Assembly: GCF_019924045.1 (NCBI RefSeq)
Contig: NZ_JAHXBN010000016.1
Location: 62,001 to 126,000, forward strand
From: Dyadobacter fermentans
GTDB lineage: Bacteria > Bacteroidota > Bacteroidia > Cytophagales > Spirosomataceae
DNA: 64,000 nucleotides
Reading direction: 5' to 3'
In this document: positions 52,161 to 60,293 of the stretch, one piece after another
Position numbering within the stretch: the stretch's first letter is position 1
Layout: each line of letters opens with the position of its first letter
Notes under the pieces: model-generated
Database searches by the model: none
Told to the model about the DNA's origin: nothing
The model's input: only the letters and a program-made list of their open reading frames with translations
Position numbers and translations under genes: made by a program

Positions 52161-52697
52161 ATGAGACGGATTATAATGATAAGTATGATGCTCTTACTGG
52201 CGCGCTGCAATGCTCCAAAGCCAACGCATAACCCGACGACTGCGGAAGCTCCTCCCGCATTAAAGGCTCCTTCCAATTTAATGTACGCCGACATCGATCC
52301 GTTTACTCAGGTTGACGACCTGACTAAGAACGAGTTGATTCTGCTTTTCGCAAAAATGCATCGCGCCGACCAGCAATACCGCGATAGCTTGAACAATGGC
52401 CGGAAAGAAAATGAGACCTTTTTTCTGCAAAAAATGAGGGCTAATGACGAAGCGAATTTGAAAATCCTGGATAATGTCATCCAAAAACATGGCTGGCCAC
52501 ACAAGAGTGTCTTCGGAGAAGAAGCCGCGGATACGGCCTGGCTTGTCATCTGGCATCACCGAGGCAAACGAAGTGTACTTTGCCGTCATTTTGATCTGAT
52601 GGAAAAGGCAGTCGACGAAGGCGAAATGAGCGCCTCGGCATTTCAGCAGATTAAAGATCAAGTGGAGCTGCTATCCCCCGACCAGATAGAATATTAG
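52161..52697 (+). CDS. Putative lipoprotein with DUF6624-like domain
   Basis: The 178-residue protein starts with a short lipoprotein signal (MMLLLARCNA, Cys near residue 16). The second half (ILDNVIQKHGWPHKSVFGEEAADTAWLVIWHH) has the pattern of DUF6624, a family of unknown function. It follows the phosphodiesterase gene closely and may be co-transcribed. Its stop overlaps the end of the convergent tag gene by 4 bp. Confidence 0.75.
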   Translation: MRRIIMISMMLLLARCNAPKPTHNPTTAEAPPALKAPSNLMYADIDPFTQVDDLTKNELILLFAKMHRADQQYRDSLNNGRKENETFFLQKMRANDEANLKILDNVIQKHGWPHKSVFGEEAADTAWLVIWHHRGKRSVLCRHFDLMEKAVDEGEMSASAFQQIKDQVELLSPDQIEY

Positions 52698-53233
52698 CGT
52701 GATGCCTGAGTGATAGTCAGATAGATCGGACAATCCGCGTCATGGGCTCCGGGCAAATATCCCGTACTCATTAAAAACTCATTTACGATCTCGCCGCCTG
52801 TAAACTTGAAAGTTTTCTTGAAAAGCTTCACCCATTGCTCCTTCGTCAATGGGTGATGCGCGTCGATCCAGCCTTTGAATGAGCCGTATTCCTGTTTCAA
52901 TTCGAGGATCTTCTGTGCATTCACAATAGCTGCATTCACTTTCAGGCGGTTCCGGACAATGCCCGGATCGGCCAGGAGCCGCTCGCGGTCGGTTTCGTCG
53001 TAAGCAGCTACTTTTTCAATGGAGAAATTATCATAAGCGGCCCGGAAGCTGTCCTGCTTGCGGAGCATCAGCGTCCAGCTGAGGCCTGCCTGGTTGATTT
53101 CCAGCAAGAGCCGCCCGAAGAGCTCGTCATCGTCTTCGATCGGGAAGCCGTACTGGTTGTCGTGGTAATGCTTGTGGAGCAGGTAGTCAGCCTGCTCCGA
53201 GGGATTGTTGATGATGTAAGTGCAATATGACAT
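52694..53233 (-). CDS. tag: DNA-3-methyladenine glycosylase I
   Basis: This base-excision enzyme removes 3-methyladenine. The 179-residue protein keeps the Tag zinc ligands: Cys4 (MSYCTY), a His in the LLHKHYHDNQYG segment near residue 20, and His and Cys in GAHDADCPIY near the C-terminus. The conserved LFGRLLLEINQAGLSWTLMLRKQ (Glu and the aromatic pocket) is near 38. The first residues differ from the E. coli enzyme (no RCxW), as in many Bacteroidota copies. Confidence 0.92.
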   Translation of the reverse strand: MSYCTYIINNPSEQADYLLHKHYHDNQYGFPIEDDDELFGRLLLEINQAGLSWTLMLRKQDSFRAAYDNFSIEKVAAYDETDRERLLADPGIVRNRLKVNAAIVNAQKILELKQEYGSFKGWIDAHHPLTKEQWVKLFKKTFKFTGGEIVNEFLMSTGYLPGAHDADCPIYLTITQASR

Positions 53234-53268
53234 CGCGTTGATTGGTTAGGATCTTATCCTTTAAAAAC

Positions 53269-53727
53269 CTATTTCAGAATTCCGACCTGAACTTCCGTGA
53301 TATTCCGGTAGGGGTTTTCGAAATCCATATTGAGGTAAATTTCCCGGCTCTGCCCCGACATAGCAAGCTTTTGCGATATAATCTCGCCGAACAGCGCGCC
53401 ATAGGTGTGAACCAGCCCATCCCAGCTTCCATAAAGTTCTTCGCTGATGCATTCGAACGCTTCAAGCTGCTTTAACTGGTAAGCCGAGTCAATAGTGTGT
53501 GACGGTGGTGTGACCGGCAGTGCGATCGTCAATGTAAAAACCGTATCGGGCCGGCCGTCAGCGCCTTCATAAACCCAGTAAATCGGACCGGTGATTTCGA
53601 GCTCGTTACGGATGGCATCCTGATACAGCTTCCGGGCTTCAACACGCACATACTGGAAAATTTCCTGGAATGAAGTCCGGGTTTCGAAGCATAGAACGTG
53701 AATGGGCTGGATGGTTTTCGTTTGCAT
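53269..53727 (-). CDS. GyrI-like effector-binding domain protein
   Basis: The 152-residue protein looks like a stand-alone GyrI-like/AraC-effector-binding domain: IQPIHVLCFETRTSFQEIF at the start, GPIYWVYEGADGRPDTVFTLTIALPV in the middle, and the final EIYLNMDFENPYRNITEVQVGI. Such domains bind small hydrophobic ligands or inhibit gyrase. No DNA-binding domain is attached. The ATG at 53727 is preferred to an upstream TTG. It lies between tag and the PAP2 gene. Confidence 0.82.
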   Translation of the reverse strand: MQTKTIQPIHVLCFETRTSFQEIFQYVRVEARKLYQDAIRNELEITGPIYWVYEGADGRPDTVFTLTIALPVTPPSHTIDSAYQLKQLEAFECISEELYGSWDGLVHTYGALFGEIISQKLAMSGQSREIYLNMDFENPYRNITEVQVGILK

Positions 53728-53788
53728 GGCTAACAGATGTTTATGCAAAAGACAAACCTGCGAGTGACAACCCTATGTCAGCAGCATT

Positions 53789-54481
53789 TCAATTTTTTTC
53801 TGCGTGCCTGCGCGCTTTCATTCGGCGCACCTGCTGCTGCATCCAGGGATAGCTGATATACACGACTTTCGTCGCGCCTATGCCTATGCCCGCACCCATG
53901 AGCACGTCGGCGAGCCAGTGGTGATTGCCTAGCACGCGCATGGCGCCTACCGTAGTAGCCGTGCCGTAACCGCCTATACTGTATAATACGCTTCGCTGCC
54001 CGTATTCCTCGTGCAGGATCGTCGCATTGGTAAATGCGGTAGTTGCATGGCCGGAGGGGAAGGAATGGTTGTCTTCCTCATTGGGTCGCGGATATTGCAC
54101 AATGCGTTTCAGGCTTTGCGTAACGCCCTGGGCGATCACGTTGGAAAGTATGGCCAAAATGACCTGATCTCCTAGTTTATGCTTCCCCTTTACTCCAGCG
54201 GACGCCAGCCCGAGGCTCACCACACCCGGCGCATAAGGCAGGAATTCGTCCACCTTCGTCCGGTAATCGGGATAATTGGAAACCACACGCTCCTGCAAAT
54301 GCCGGCTGATTTTGCCCTGAACAATGAGGCCAGCAAGGCCGAGCGTGACAGGCGGGATCACGTCCCCGGCCGTTACTTTCCAAAGCTTGGTAGAATCCTG
54401 CTGAGCAAATGCCGTTTGCGGGAGAATTTGAATGCAAAGAAAAAGGCATATCAAATATGCCTTTAAAGTTTTTGGAGTCAT
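53789..54481 (-). CDS. PAP2 family phosphatase
   Basis: The 230-residue protein has a signal peptide (ending near TAFAQQ) and the three-part acid phosphatase signature: KRIVQYPRP near residue 125, FPSGHATTAF near 142 with the first catalytic His, and RVLGNHHWLAD near 188 with the nucleophile His and Asp. It may dephosphorylate lipid phosphates such as undecaprenyl pyrophosphate or lipid A. It overlaps the kdsA stop by 4 bp (ATGA), so the two are coupled, which favours a link with LPS (inference). Confidence 0.9.
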   Translation of the reverse strand: MTPKTLKAYLICLFLCIQILPQTAFAQQDSTKLWKVTAGDVIPPVTLGLAGLIVQGKISRHLQERVVSNYPDYRTKVDEFLPYAPGVVSLGLASAGVKGKHKLGDQVILAILSNVIAQGVTQSLKRIVQYPRPNEEDNHSFPSGHATTAFTNATILHEEYGQRSVLYSIGGYGTATTVGAMRVLGNHHWLADVLMGAGIGIGATKVVYISYPWMQQQVRRMKARRHAEKN

Positions 54482-55290
54482 AAAATAGCTTCTCTCACAC
54501 GTACAAGTCTTTCCAGTAGTCCTTCCAGCTGATCGAGCGGGAGCATATTGGCGCCGTCGGATTTGGCTTCGGCGGGGTTGAAATGGGTTTCGATAAAAAG
54601 ACCATCGGCGCCCACAGCGATGGCAGCTTTGGCGATTGTTTCGATCAGTTTCGGTTTGCCGCCGGTTACGCCGGATGTTTGATTGGGCTGTTGCAATGAA
54701 TGCGTGCAGTCCATTACCACCGGTACGCCGAATGCGGCCATTTCAGGGAGGTTGCGGTAGTCGACCACCAGATCCCCATAGCCGAAGCTGTTGCCACGGT
54801 CGGTGAGGATCACCTGCGCGTCCGGATTTACTTCGTTGATTTTTTCAGCAGCGAATTTCATCGACGCACCTGAAAGGAACTGACCTTTTTTCACATTCAC
54901 AGCCTTGCCCGTGCGTGCAGCCGCGGCGAGAAGCTCGGTCTGGCGGCAGAGGAACGCCGGGATTTGCAGGACGTCCACATACTCAGCGGCGAAGGCAGCT
55001 TCGTGTGATTCGTGGATGTCGGTAACAGTAGGAATGCCGAATGTCTGACTTACTTCCTGCAAGATTTTCAGTGCTTTTTCATCGCCGATCCCGGTAAAAG
55101 AGTCGATCTTGGTGCGGTTGGCTTTGCGGTAAGAGCCTTTGAATATATAAGGAATGCGAAGGCGGTCGGTAACGGTTACGATATGTTCGGCGATTCGCAG
55201 GGCCATATCCCTTCCTTCGATCGCACAGGGGCCTGCCATGAGGAAAAAGTTGGTCGAATCGGTATTTTTCAACTTCGGTATCGAGATCAT
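54478..55290 (-). CDS. kdsA: 3-deoxy-8-phosphooctulonate synthase
   Basis: KdsA condenses arabinose 5-phosphate with phosphoenolpyruvate to Kdo 8-phosphate for LPS inner core. The 270-residue protein shows MAGPCAIEGRDMALRIAE at residue 18, FKGSYRKANRTKIDSF near 50, VKKGQFLSGASMKF near 133, and DRGNSFGYGDLVVDYRN near 165. The metal-binding Cys is in the GPCAIE loop of the metal-dependent type. It is coupled to the PAP2 gene downstream. Confidence 0.95.
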   Translation of the reverse strand: MISIPKLKNTDSTNFFLMAGPCAIEGRDMALRIAEHIVTVTDRLRIPYIFKGSYRKANRTKIDSFTGIGDEKALKILQEVSQTFGIPTVTDIHESHEAAFAAEYVDVLQIPAFLCRQTELLAAAARTGKAVNVKKGQFLSGASMKFAAEKINEVNPDAQVILTDRGNSFGYGDLVVDYRNLPEMAAFGVPVVMDCTHSLQQPNQTSGVTGGKPKLIETIAKAAIAVGADGLFIETHFNPAEAKSDGANMLPLDQLEGLLERLVRVREAIL

Positions 55291-55459
55291 ACTGGTGTTG
55301 GTATAGATATTGATAAATGTTTCGCGAATGTACGGCTATCCGTCCTGTTCTCTTTGCAGTGTGGATATTTCTTGAAATTAAACCCTTCTAAAAGGCTGAT
55401 TTCCTGCTTTTTTTATTTTAAACAAGGATTGTGCAATAAAATGCCCTGTTTAAAAAATT

Positions 55460-55487
55460 TTTGAAAAAGTGAACTGAAATATCTTTC
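55460..55487 (+). promoter_or_regulatory. Candidate promoter for acpP-fabF-rnc
   Basis: TTTG at 55460-55463 and TATCTTTC at 55480-55487 resemble the Bacteroidota -33 and -7 boxes, with a slightly short 16-bp spacer. They lie about 35 bp upstream of the acpP ATG. Confidence 0.4.
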
Positions 55488-55521
55488 TTTGTGGCGATTT
55501 TAACCAAAAAGTGATTATAAA

Positions 55522-55758
55522 ATGTCAGCAATTGCAGAAAGAGTTAAGCAAATTATCGTCGAAAAACTCGGCGTAGAAGAGTCGGAGGTTACACCGGAAG
55601 CAAACTTCCAGAACGACTTGGGAGCGGACTCTCTAGACACCGTTGAGTTGATTATGGAATTCGAAAAAGAATTCAATCTTTCTATCCCTGACGATCAGGC
55701 AGAGAACATCGGTACAGTTGGTCAGGCTGTTGCATATCTGGAAGAAAACGTGAAGTAA
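55522..55758 (+). CDS. acpP: Acyl carrier protein
   Basis: The 78-residue acidic protein carries growing fatty acyl chains on phosphopantetheine. The attachment Ser is in [15 protein letters not shown] near residue 39. Length, acidity and the start ([17 protein letters not shown]) are standard. It leads the acpP-fabF-rnc cluster. Confidence 0.97.
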   Translation: MSAIAERVKQIIVEKLGVEESEVTPEANFQNDLGADSLDTVELIMEFEKEFNLSIPDDQAENIGTVGQAVAYLEENVK

Positions 55759-55801
55759 TCCGGTTTTTACCAGTACAATCTTCTATTTCTGTCCCAATTT
55801 T

Positions 55802-57055
55802 ATGAGTTTTAAGCGAGTTGTAATTACAGGTATGGGCGCATTGACGCCCGTTGGCAATGATGTTCCTACCTTTTGGTCAAATCTGGTTGCAGGCGTAAGC
55901 GGTGCAGCCCCCATCACGCGGTTCGATGCTGAAAAGTTTCGTACGCGTTTCGCCTGTGAGGTGAAGGGATTGGACGTTACTAATTACATACCGCGGCAAG
56001 AAGCCCGTAAAATGGACCCCTTTACACAATACGCCGTCATCGCGGCTGATGAAGCGATGAAGGACGCCGGCTTTGACGCAGATACGCTTGATCTCGACAA
56101 AGCCGGTGTAATTTGGGGCTCCGGTATCGGTGGTCTCAAAACTTTCGAGGAAGAAGTGATGAACTATTCCGAGAACGGCAGAACTCCCCGCTTCAATCCT
56201 TTCTTTATCCCGAAAATGATCGTTGACAGCGCGTCTGGCGTACTGTCGATCCGGTACGGTTTCCGGGGCCCCAATTTTATCACGGTATCGGCTTGTGCTT
56301 CGGCTACCAACGCATTGATCGACGCATTCAACTATATCAAACTCGGTTTGATGAATGTGTGTATCTCCGGCGGTTCGGAAGCAGCGGTTACGATTGCCGG
56401 TGTGGGCGGTTTCAATGCATTAAAGGCATTGTCCGAAAGAAACGATTCTCCCGAAACGGCCTCGCGCCCTTACGATAAGGACCGTGATGGTTTCGTGCTT
56501 GGAGAAGGCGGAGCGGCGATTATTTTGGAAGAACTTGAACATGCGAAAGCACGCGGGGCCAAAATATATGCTGAAATGATCGGAGCCGGTATGTCATCGG
56601 ACGCCTATCACATCACTGCTCCGCATCCGGAAGGGCTCGGCGCTTACATTGTAATGAAAAATGCAGTCGAAAACGCAGGTATCAGGCCTGAGGAAATCGA
56701 TTACATCAATACCCACGGTACATCTACCCCGATCGGTGATCCGCAGGAGATCAAAGCCATAGAAAAATTCTTCGGCGAGCATGCATATGATCTGAATATC
56801 AGCTCTACGAAATCGATGACAGGGCATTTATTGGGAGGAGCAGGAGCGATTGAAGCTGCCGCCTGTATCATGGCGATCAAAGACCAGGTCGTGCCGCCTA
56901 CCATTAACCACTTTACCGACGATCCGGAAATCAATCCGCGGTTGAAGCTTACATTCAATAAGGCTGAAAAACGTCGCGTAAATATCGCTTTGAGCAATAC
57001 TTTCGGTTTCGGAGGTCATAATGCATCAGTCGTTTTCAAGAAATACGAAGACTGA
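55802..57055 (+). CDS. fabF: 3-oxoacyl-[acyl-carrier-protein] synthase II
   Basis: FabF elongates acyl-ACP with malonyl-ACP. The 417-residue protein has the Cys-His-His triad: Cys in VSACASATNALIDAF near residue 165, His in NTHGTSTPIGDPQE near 304 and His in MTGHLLGGAGAIEA near 341. The N-terminal VVITGMGALTPVGND is typical. It lies 43 bp after acpP and 14 bp before rnc, as in many Bacteroidota. Confidence 0.97.
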   Translation: MSFKRVVITGMGALTPVGNDVPTFWSNLVAGVSGAAPITRFDAEKFRTRFACEVKGLDVTNYIPRQEARKMDPFTQYAVIAADEAMKDAGFDADTLDLDKAGVIWGSGIGGLKTFEEEVMNYSENGRTPRFNPFFIPKMIVDSASGVLSIRYGFRGPNFITVSACASATNALIDAFNYIKLGLMNVCISGGSEAAVTIAGVGGFNALKALSERNDSPETASRPYDKDRDGFVLGEGGAAIILEELEHAKARGAKIYAEMIGAGMSSDAYHITAPHPEGLGAYIVMKNAVENAGIRPEEIDYINTHGTSTPIGDPQEIKAIEKFFGEHAYDLNISSTKSMTGHLLGGAGAIEAAACIMAIKDQVVPPTINHFTDDPEINPRLKLTFNKAEKRRVNIALSNTFGFGGHNASVVFKKYED

Positions 57056-57069
57056 TTAAATCCCTACCA

Positions 57070-57816
57070 TTGGCAAAGCGAATTCTTATACCGATACTTT
57101 CCCTATTCAGGACCGGAAGTGCTGAGGACAAAAAATTTAAGGAGTCGATTGCGCATGTTATAGGCGACAAGCCTTCCAATCTCGGCGTTTATCAGCTGGC
57201 TTTCAGACATACTTCCGCTTCCCGCGAGACCGCTATTAAGGGTTTCAGGGAATCGAATGAGCGTTTGGAGTACCTGGGCGACGCGGTGCTGGGCATGGTG
57301 GTAGCAGAATTTCTTTTTACCAAATATCCCTACAAAGACGAGGGCTTCCTCACTGAAATCCGCTCGCGAATCGTTAACCGCGAGTCGTTGAACCAGATTT
57401 CGCGCAAGCTCGGCCTCGACCGGCTGATCGAATACGACGGCAACCGCCGGGGTATGTCGCCACGCTCGTCTATGTACGGGGACGCGCTCGAAGCATTCGT
57501 AGGCGCGATTTACCTCGATAAGGGCTTCCGTTTCACACGGACTTTCATTATCAGCAAGCTCATTACGCATTACGATCTGGACAGCATTATCCAGAACAAT
57601 GTGAACTTCAAAAGCCTCATTATCGAATGGGCGCAGCGCGAGGGTAAGGAAATCCGTTTTGAAATACTCGAAGAACGGGGTACCCGTCACCACCGCGAAT
57701 TCATCTCCCAAATTCTCGTCAACGACGAGCCTTTCGCAACAGGTAATGGCTTTACCAAGAAGAAGGCCGAGCAATCCGCATCGGAGCAAGCCTGTGCGAT
57801 CCTTGAATTGAAATAA
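57070..57816 (+). CDS. rnc: Ribonuclease III
   Basis: RNase III cleaves double-stranded RNA in rRNA processing and mRNA control. From a TTG start it has 248 residues. The catalytic signature ERLEYLGDAVLGMVVAEF is near residue 66 and the second acidic site DALEAFVGAIYLD near 138. A C-terminal double-stranded RNA-binding domain spans about 176-247 (FTKKKAEQSASEQACAILEL). A long hairpin transcribed from the GTCA arrays would be a formal candidate substrate, but there is no direct evidence. Confidence 0.96.
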   Translation: MAKRILIPILSLFRTGSAEDKKFKESIAHVIGDKPSNLGVYQLAFRHTSASRETAIKGFRESNERLEYLGDAVLGMVVAEFLFTKYPYKDEGFLTEIRSRIVNRESLNQISRKLGLDRLIEYDGNRRGMSPRSSMYGDALEAFVGAIYLDKGFRFTRTFIISKLITHYDLDSIIQNNVNFKSLIIEWAQREGKEIRFEILEERGTRHHREFISQILVNDEPFATGNGFTKKKAEQSASEQACAILELK

Positions 57817-57873
57817 CCTTACTTGTTTTCGAATGCTTGCTCATTGGGTTTCCAATGGGCTATTTGCGTTTTT

Positions 57874-57952
57874 GTCATTTTGCGGAACTGCAAATCGGTC
57901 ATTTTGGCCGTATGGAAAAGTGCTTTTTAGTAGAATCCGGCCATTTTGTCGC
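57874..57952 (+). promoter_or_regulatory. Three related ATTTTG boxes upstream of hsp20
   Basis: gtcattttgcgg (57874-57885), gtcattttggccg (57898-57910) and ggccattttgtcgc (57939-57952) share the core CATTTTG. The first two lie 24 bp apart. They sit 100-180 bp before the hsp20 ATG and may bind a stress regulator. This is a pattern seen by eye, without a known motif behind it. Confidence 0.35.
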
Positions 57953-58055
57953 TATTTTTTCGCTTTTTGAGGCCCGGAACAGAAGTTGTTAAATAGAGGG
58001 CATAACCGCGAGGTTAGAAGAAACTGAAAAAACTAAAAACAAAAACCTTATAGCA

Positions 58056-58484
58056 ATGAGCACATTAGTCAAACATTTCGCAGGTCCTTCTTATTTGAAC
58101 GGATTTTTTGGTAAGGATCTTTTTAATGAATACAACACTCCTGCATTTGCCGGCACCGTACCAGCTGTGAACGTGGTTGAAAACGAAGAAGGTTTCCGCA
58201 TCGAAGTAGCGGCTCCCGGCCTTCAAAAATCTGACTTCAAACTGAACCTCGAAAAAAATCAATTGACGATTTCAGCTGAGAAAGAGCAGAAGGAAGAGAA
58301 CAAAAACGAGAAGTACACGAGGAAAGAATTCAAATACACCTCTTTCCAGAGAACCTTCACTTTACCTAACACGGTTGATGGCGACAGGATCGAAGCGAAC
58401 TACGCCGACGGCATCTTGAGCATCGCATTGCCGAAACGTGAGGAGGCGAAAGAAAAACCAGCCCGCCTGATCGAGATCGCTTAA
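58056..58484 (+). CDS. Hsp20/alpha-crystallin family small heat shock protein
   Basis: The 142-residue chaperone holds unfolding proteins. The alpha-crystallin domain spans about 40-140 (VNVVENEEGFRIEVAAPGLQKSDF, LTISAEKE, FTLPNTVDGDRIEANYADGILSIALPK). The C-terminal tail has a short PARLIEIA instead of a clear IXI motif. It is monocistronic, with a 239-bp leader region that holds possible regulatory boxes and an intrinsic terminator behind it. Confidence 0.94.
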   Translation: MSTLVKHFAGPSYLNGFFGKDLFNEYNTPAFAGTVPAVNVVENEEGFRIEVAAPGLQKSDFKLNLEKNQLTISAEKEQKEENKNEKYTRKEFKYTSFQRTFTLPNTVDGDRIEANYADGILSIALPKREEAKEKPARLIEIA

Positions 58485-58504
58485 TAGGCCGGACTTACAT
58501 AATG

Positions 58505-58534
58505 GGCGTTATTCGAAAGGATAACGCCTTTTTT
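58505..58534 (+). terminator. Intrinsic terminator after hsp20
   Basis: GGCGTTAT (58505-58512) pairs with ATAACGCC (58521-58528) around an 8-base loop, followed by six Ts. Confidence 0.85.
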
Positions 58535-58566
58535 ATGACGCCGGCGGATAATCCCCTGGCAGGATA

Positions 58567-58597
58567 TTTTAGTAAATTCCCAAATGAAATATCTTTG
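58567..58597 (+). promoter_or_regulatory. Promoter for the Deg/HtrA protease gene
   Basis: TTTT (58567-58570), a 19-bp spacer and TATCTTTG (58590-58597, an exact TAnnTTTG) fit the Bacteroidota promoter. The transcription start would be about 75 bp before the ATG. Confidence 0.55.
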
Positions 58598-58681
58598 TTA
58601 AAAGATGTTAAACGAATCTACGACGGGAATAATTTGTTGAACGATTTACGTTATTTGTCCATAAAAATATAACCCCAACAT

Positions 58682-60217
58682 ATGTCTATGAAAACAAATT
58701 GGAAAGGTTTGGTGTTGGTTGGGTTGATTTCAAGTGCGTCAACCATAGCTGGCTACAAACTACTTGGTCCTGATAGTGATAGAGATGTAATTTTTAAAGA
58801 AGCGGCTTCCGAAAATATAGCACGTTTTACATCAGCAGGTGCTCCGGCAGGTGCTCCGGGCGATTTCGTTTATGCAGCGGAGGCTACGACGCCGACGGTT
58901 GTGCACATCAAATCGACCGTTACCCGTCAGGCATACCGCGGCCAGCAGATTCCCGATATTTTCCGGGATTTCTTCGGCGATGATTTCGGAGGAGGTCAAC
59001 GCGGCCCGCAGCAATCGGAAGCGACAGGTTCGGGCGTAATCATTTCAAATGATGGATACATTGTTACCAACAACCACGTGGTCGAAGGTGCACAGGAACT
59101 GGAAGTGACTTTGCATAATAAAAGCAAATTCCGCGCGAAAGTGATCGGTACCGACCCTTCTACGGACATCGCGGTGATTAAAATTGAAGGAAAAGACCTG
59201 CCCGCGGTAACGCTGGGTAATTCGGATGCCGTGAAAGTAGGAGAGTGGGTAGTAGCGGTAGGTAACCCTTTTAATCTGGAATCTACTGTAACAGCTGGTA
59301 TTGTAAGTGCAAAAGGCCGTGGATTGGGTATTATCGGCCAGTCGAGCCGTCGTAACAATATGACGCCCACTTCGGCCGCTGCGGGTGATTCACCACTCGA
59401 ATCGTTCATCCAGACAGACGCCGTTGTGAACCCAGGTAACAGTGGTGGTGCATTGGTGAACCTGAAAGGCGAGCTGATCGGCATTAATACCGCCATCGCC
59501 AGCCCCACCGGTAGCTTCGCGGGTTACGCATTCGCCGTGCCTTCAAGCATTGTGAAAAAAGTATCGAGCGATCTGATCAAATTCGGTAATGTACAACGTG
59601 GTTACCTGGGTATTGCCCTCGACGACCTCGATAGCCGTAAGGCCGAAGAGTATGGCGTGAAAGTGAACGATGGCGTATACGTACGTGACTTCACCGAAAA
59701 CAGCGCAGCGAAAGCAGGCGGTGTGAACAAAGGTGACGTAATCGTGAAGGTAGACGGTATGAATGTACACTCGATCCCGGAATTGCAGCAATCGATCGGT
59801 CTGCACAAGCCTGGTGATAAAGTGAATGTGACCGTAAACCGTGATGGAAAAGAAAAAGACCTGACCATTACGCTGCGTAACCGCACAGGTGGTTCTGAAA
59901 TCATCAAACGCGACGAATCGGCTGCCGTTATGAGCTCTTTGGGTGCGCAATTCGGCAACCTGAGCGACCAGGAGAAACAAAGATTGTCGCGCTACAAAAT
60001 TGATGGCGGTGTGAAAGTACTCTCTATCGACGGCGGCAAGTTTGCACGCTCGCAGGTGGAAGAAGGATTCATCATCACCAAAGTGAATGGAAAGGCTGTT
60101 AAAACTGTGAAAGAATTCGAAGCGGCCATTGCCGGCAAGGAAGAATCGATGGTGCAGTTTGAAGGACTTTACCCCGACGCCCCTTATGACGTTTACTCCT
60201 TCGGATTCAGATTGTAA
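58682..60217 (+). CDS. Deg/HtrA family periplasmic serine protease
   Basis: The 511-residue protein degrades or refolds damaged envelope proteins. It has an N-terminal membrane or signal segment (LVLVGLISSASTIAGYKLL). The trypsin-like triad is His in VTNNHVVEGA near residue 124, Asp in DPSTDIAVIKI near 160 and Ser in NPGNSGGALVN near 256. Two PDZ domains follow at about 300-395 (RGYLGIALDDLD) and 420-505. Start may be Met1 or Met3. It is monocistronic and ends at a strong hairpin. Confidence 0.94.
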   Translation: MSMKTNWKGLVLVGLISSASTIAGYKLLGPDSDRDVIFKEAASENIARFTSAGAPAGAPGDFVYAAEATTPTVVHIKSTVTRQAYRGQQIPDIFRDFFGDDFGGGQRGPQQSEATGSGVIISNDGYIVTNNHVVEGAQELEVTLHNKSKFRAKVIGTDPSTDIAVIKIEGKDLPAVTLGNSDAVKVGEWVVAVGNPFNLESTVTAGIVSAKGRGLGIIGQSSRRNNMTPTSAAAGDSPLESFIQTDAVVNPGNSGGALVNLKGELIGINTAIASPTGSFAGYAFAVPSSIVKKVSSDLIKFGNVQRGYLGIALDDLDSRKAEEYGVKVNDGVYVRDFTENSAAKAGGVNKGDVIVKVDGMNVHSIPELQQSIGLHKPGDKVNVTVNRDGKEKDLTITLRNRTGGSEIIKRDESAAVMSSLGAQFGNLSDQEKQRLSRYKIDGGVKVLSIDGGKFARSQVEEGFIITKVNGKAVKTVKEFEAAIAGKEESMVQFEGLYPDAPYDVYSFGFRL

Positions 60218-60238
60218 TTCAAGATTGAATGCATAAAA

Positions 60239-60275
60239 GAAAGGGCTGCGATGATCACCATCGCAGCCCTTCTTG
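60239..60275. terminator. Intrinsic terminator between the protease and pseudouridine synthase genes
   Basis: AAGGGCTGCGATG (60241-60253) pairs with CATCGCAGCCCTT (60259-60271) around a 5-base loop. It lies between convergent genes and could act in both directions. Confidence 0.85.
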
Positions 60276-60293
60276 TTTTTAAATGCATCGTAA

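Noticed and set aside
57898..57930. Possible sigma-54 promoter (TTGGC...TGC) before hsp20
   Set aside because: The GG and GC dinucleotides are not 10 bases apart as required for the -24/-12 element.
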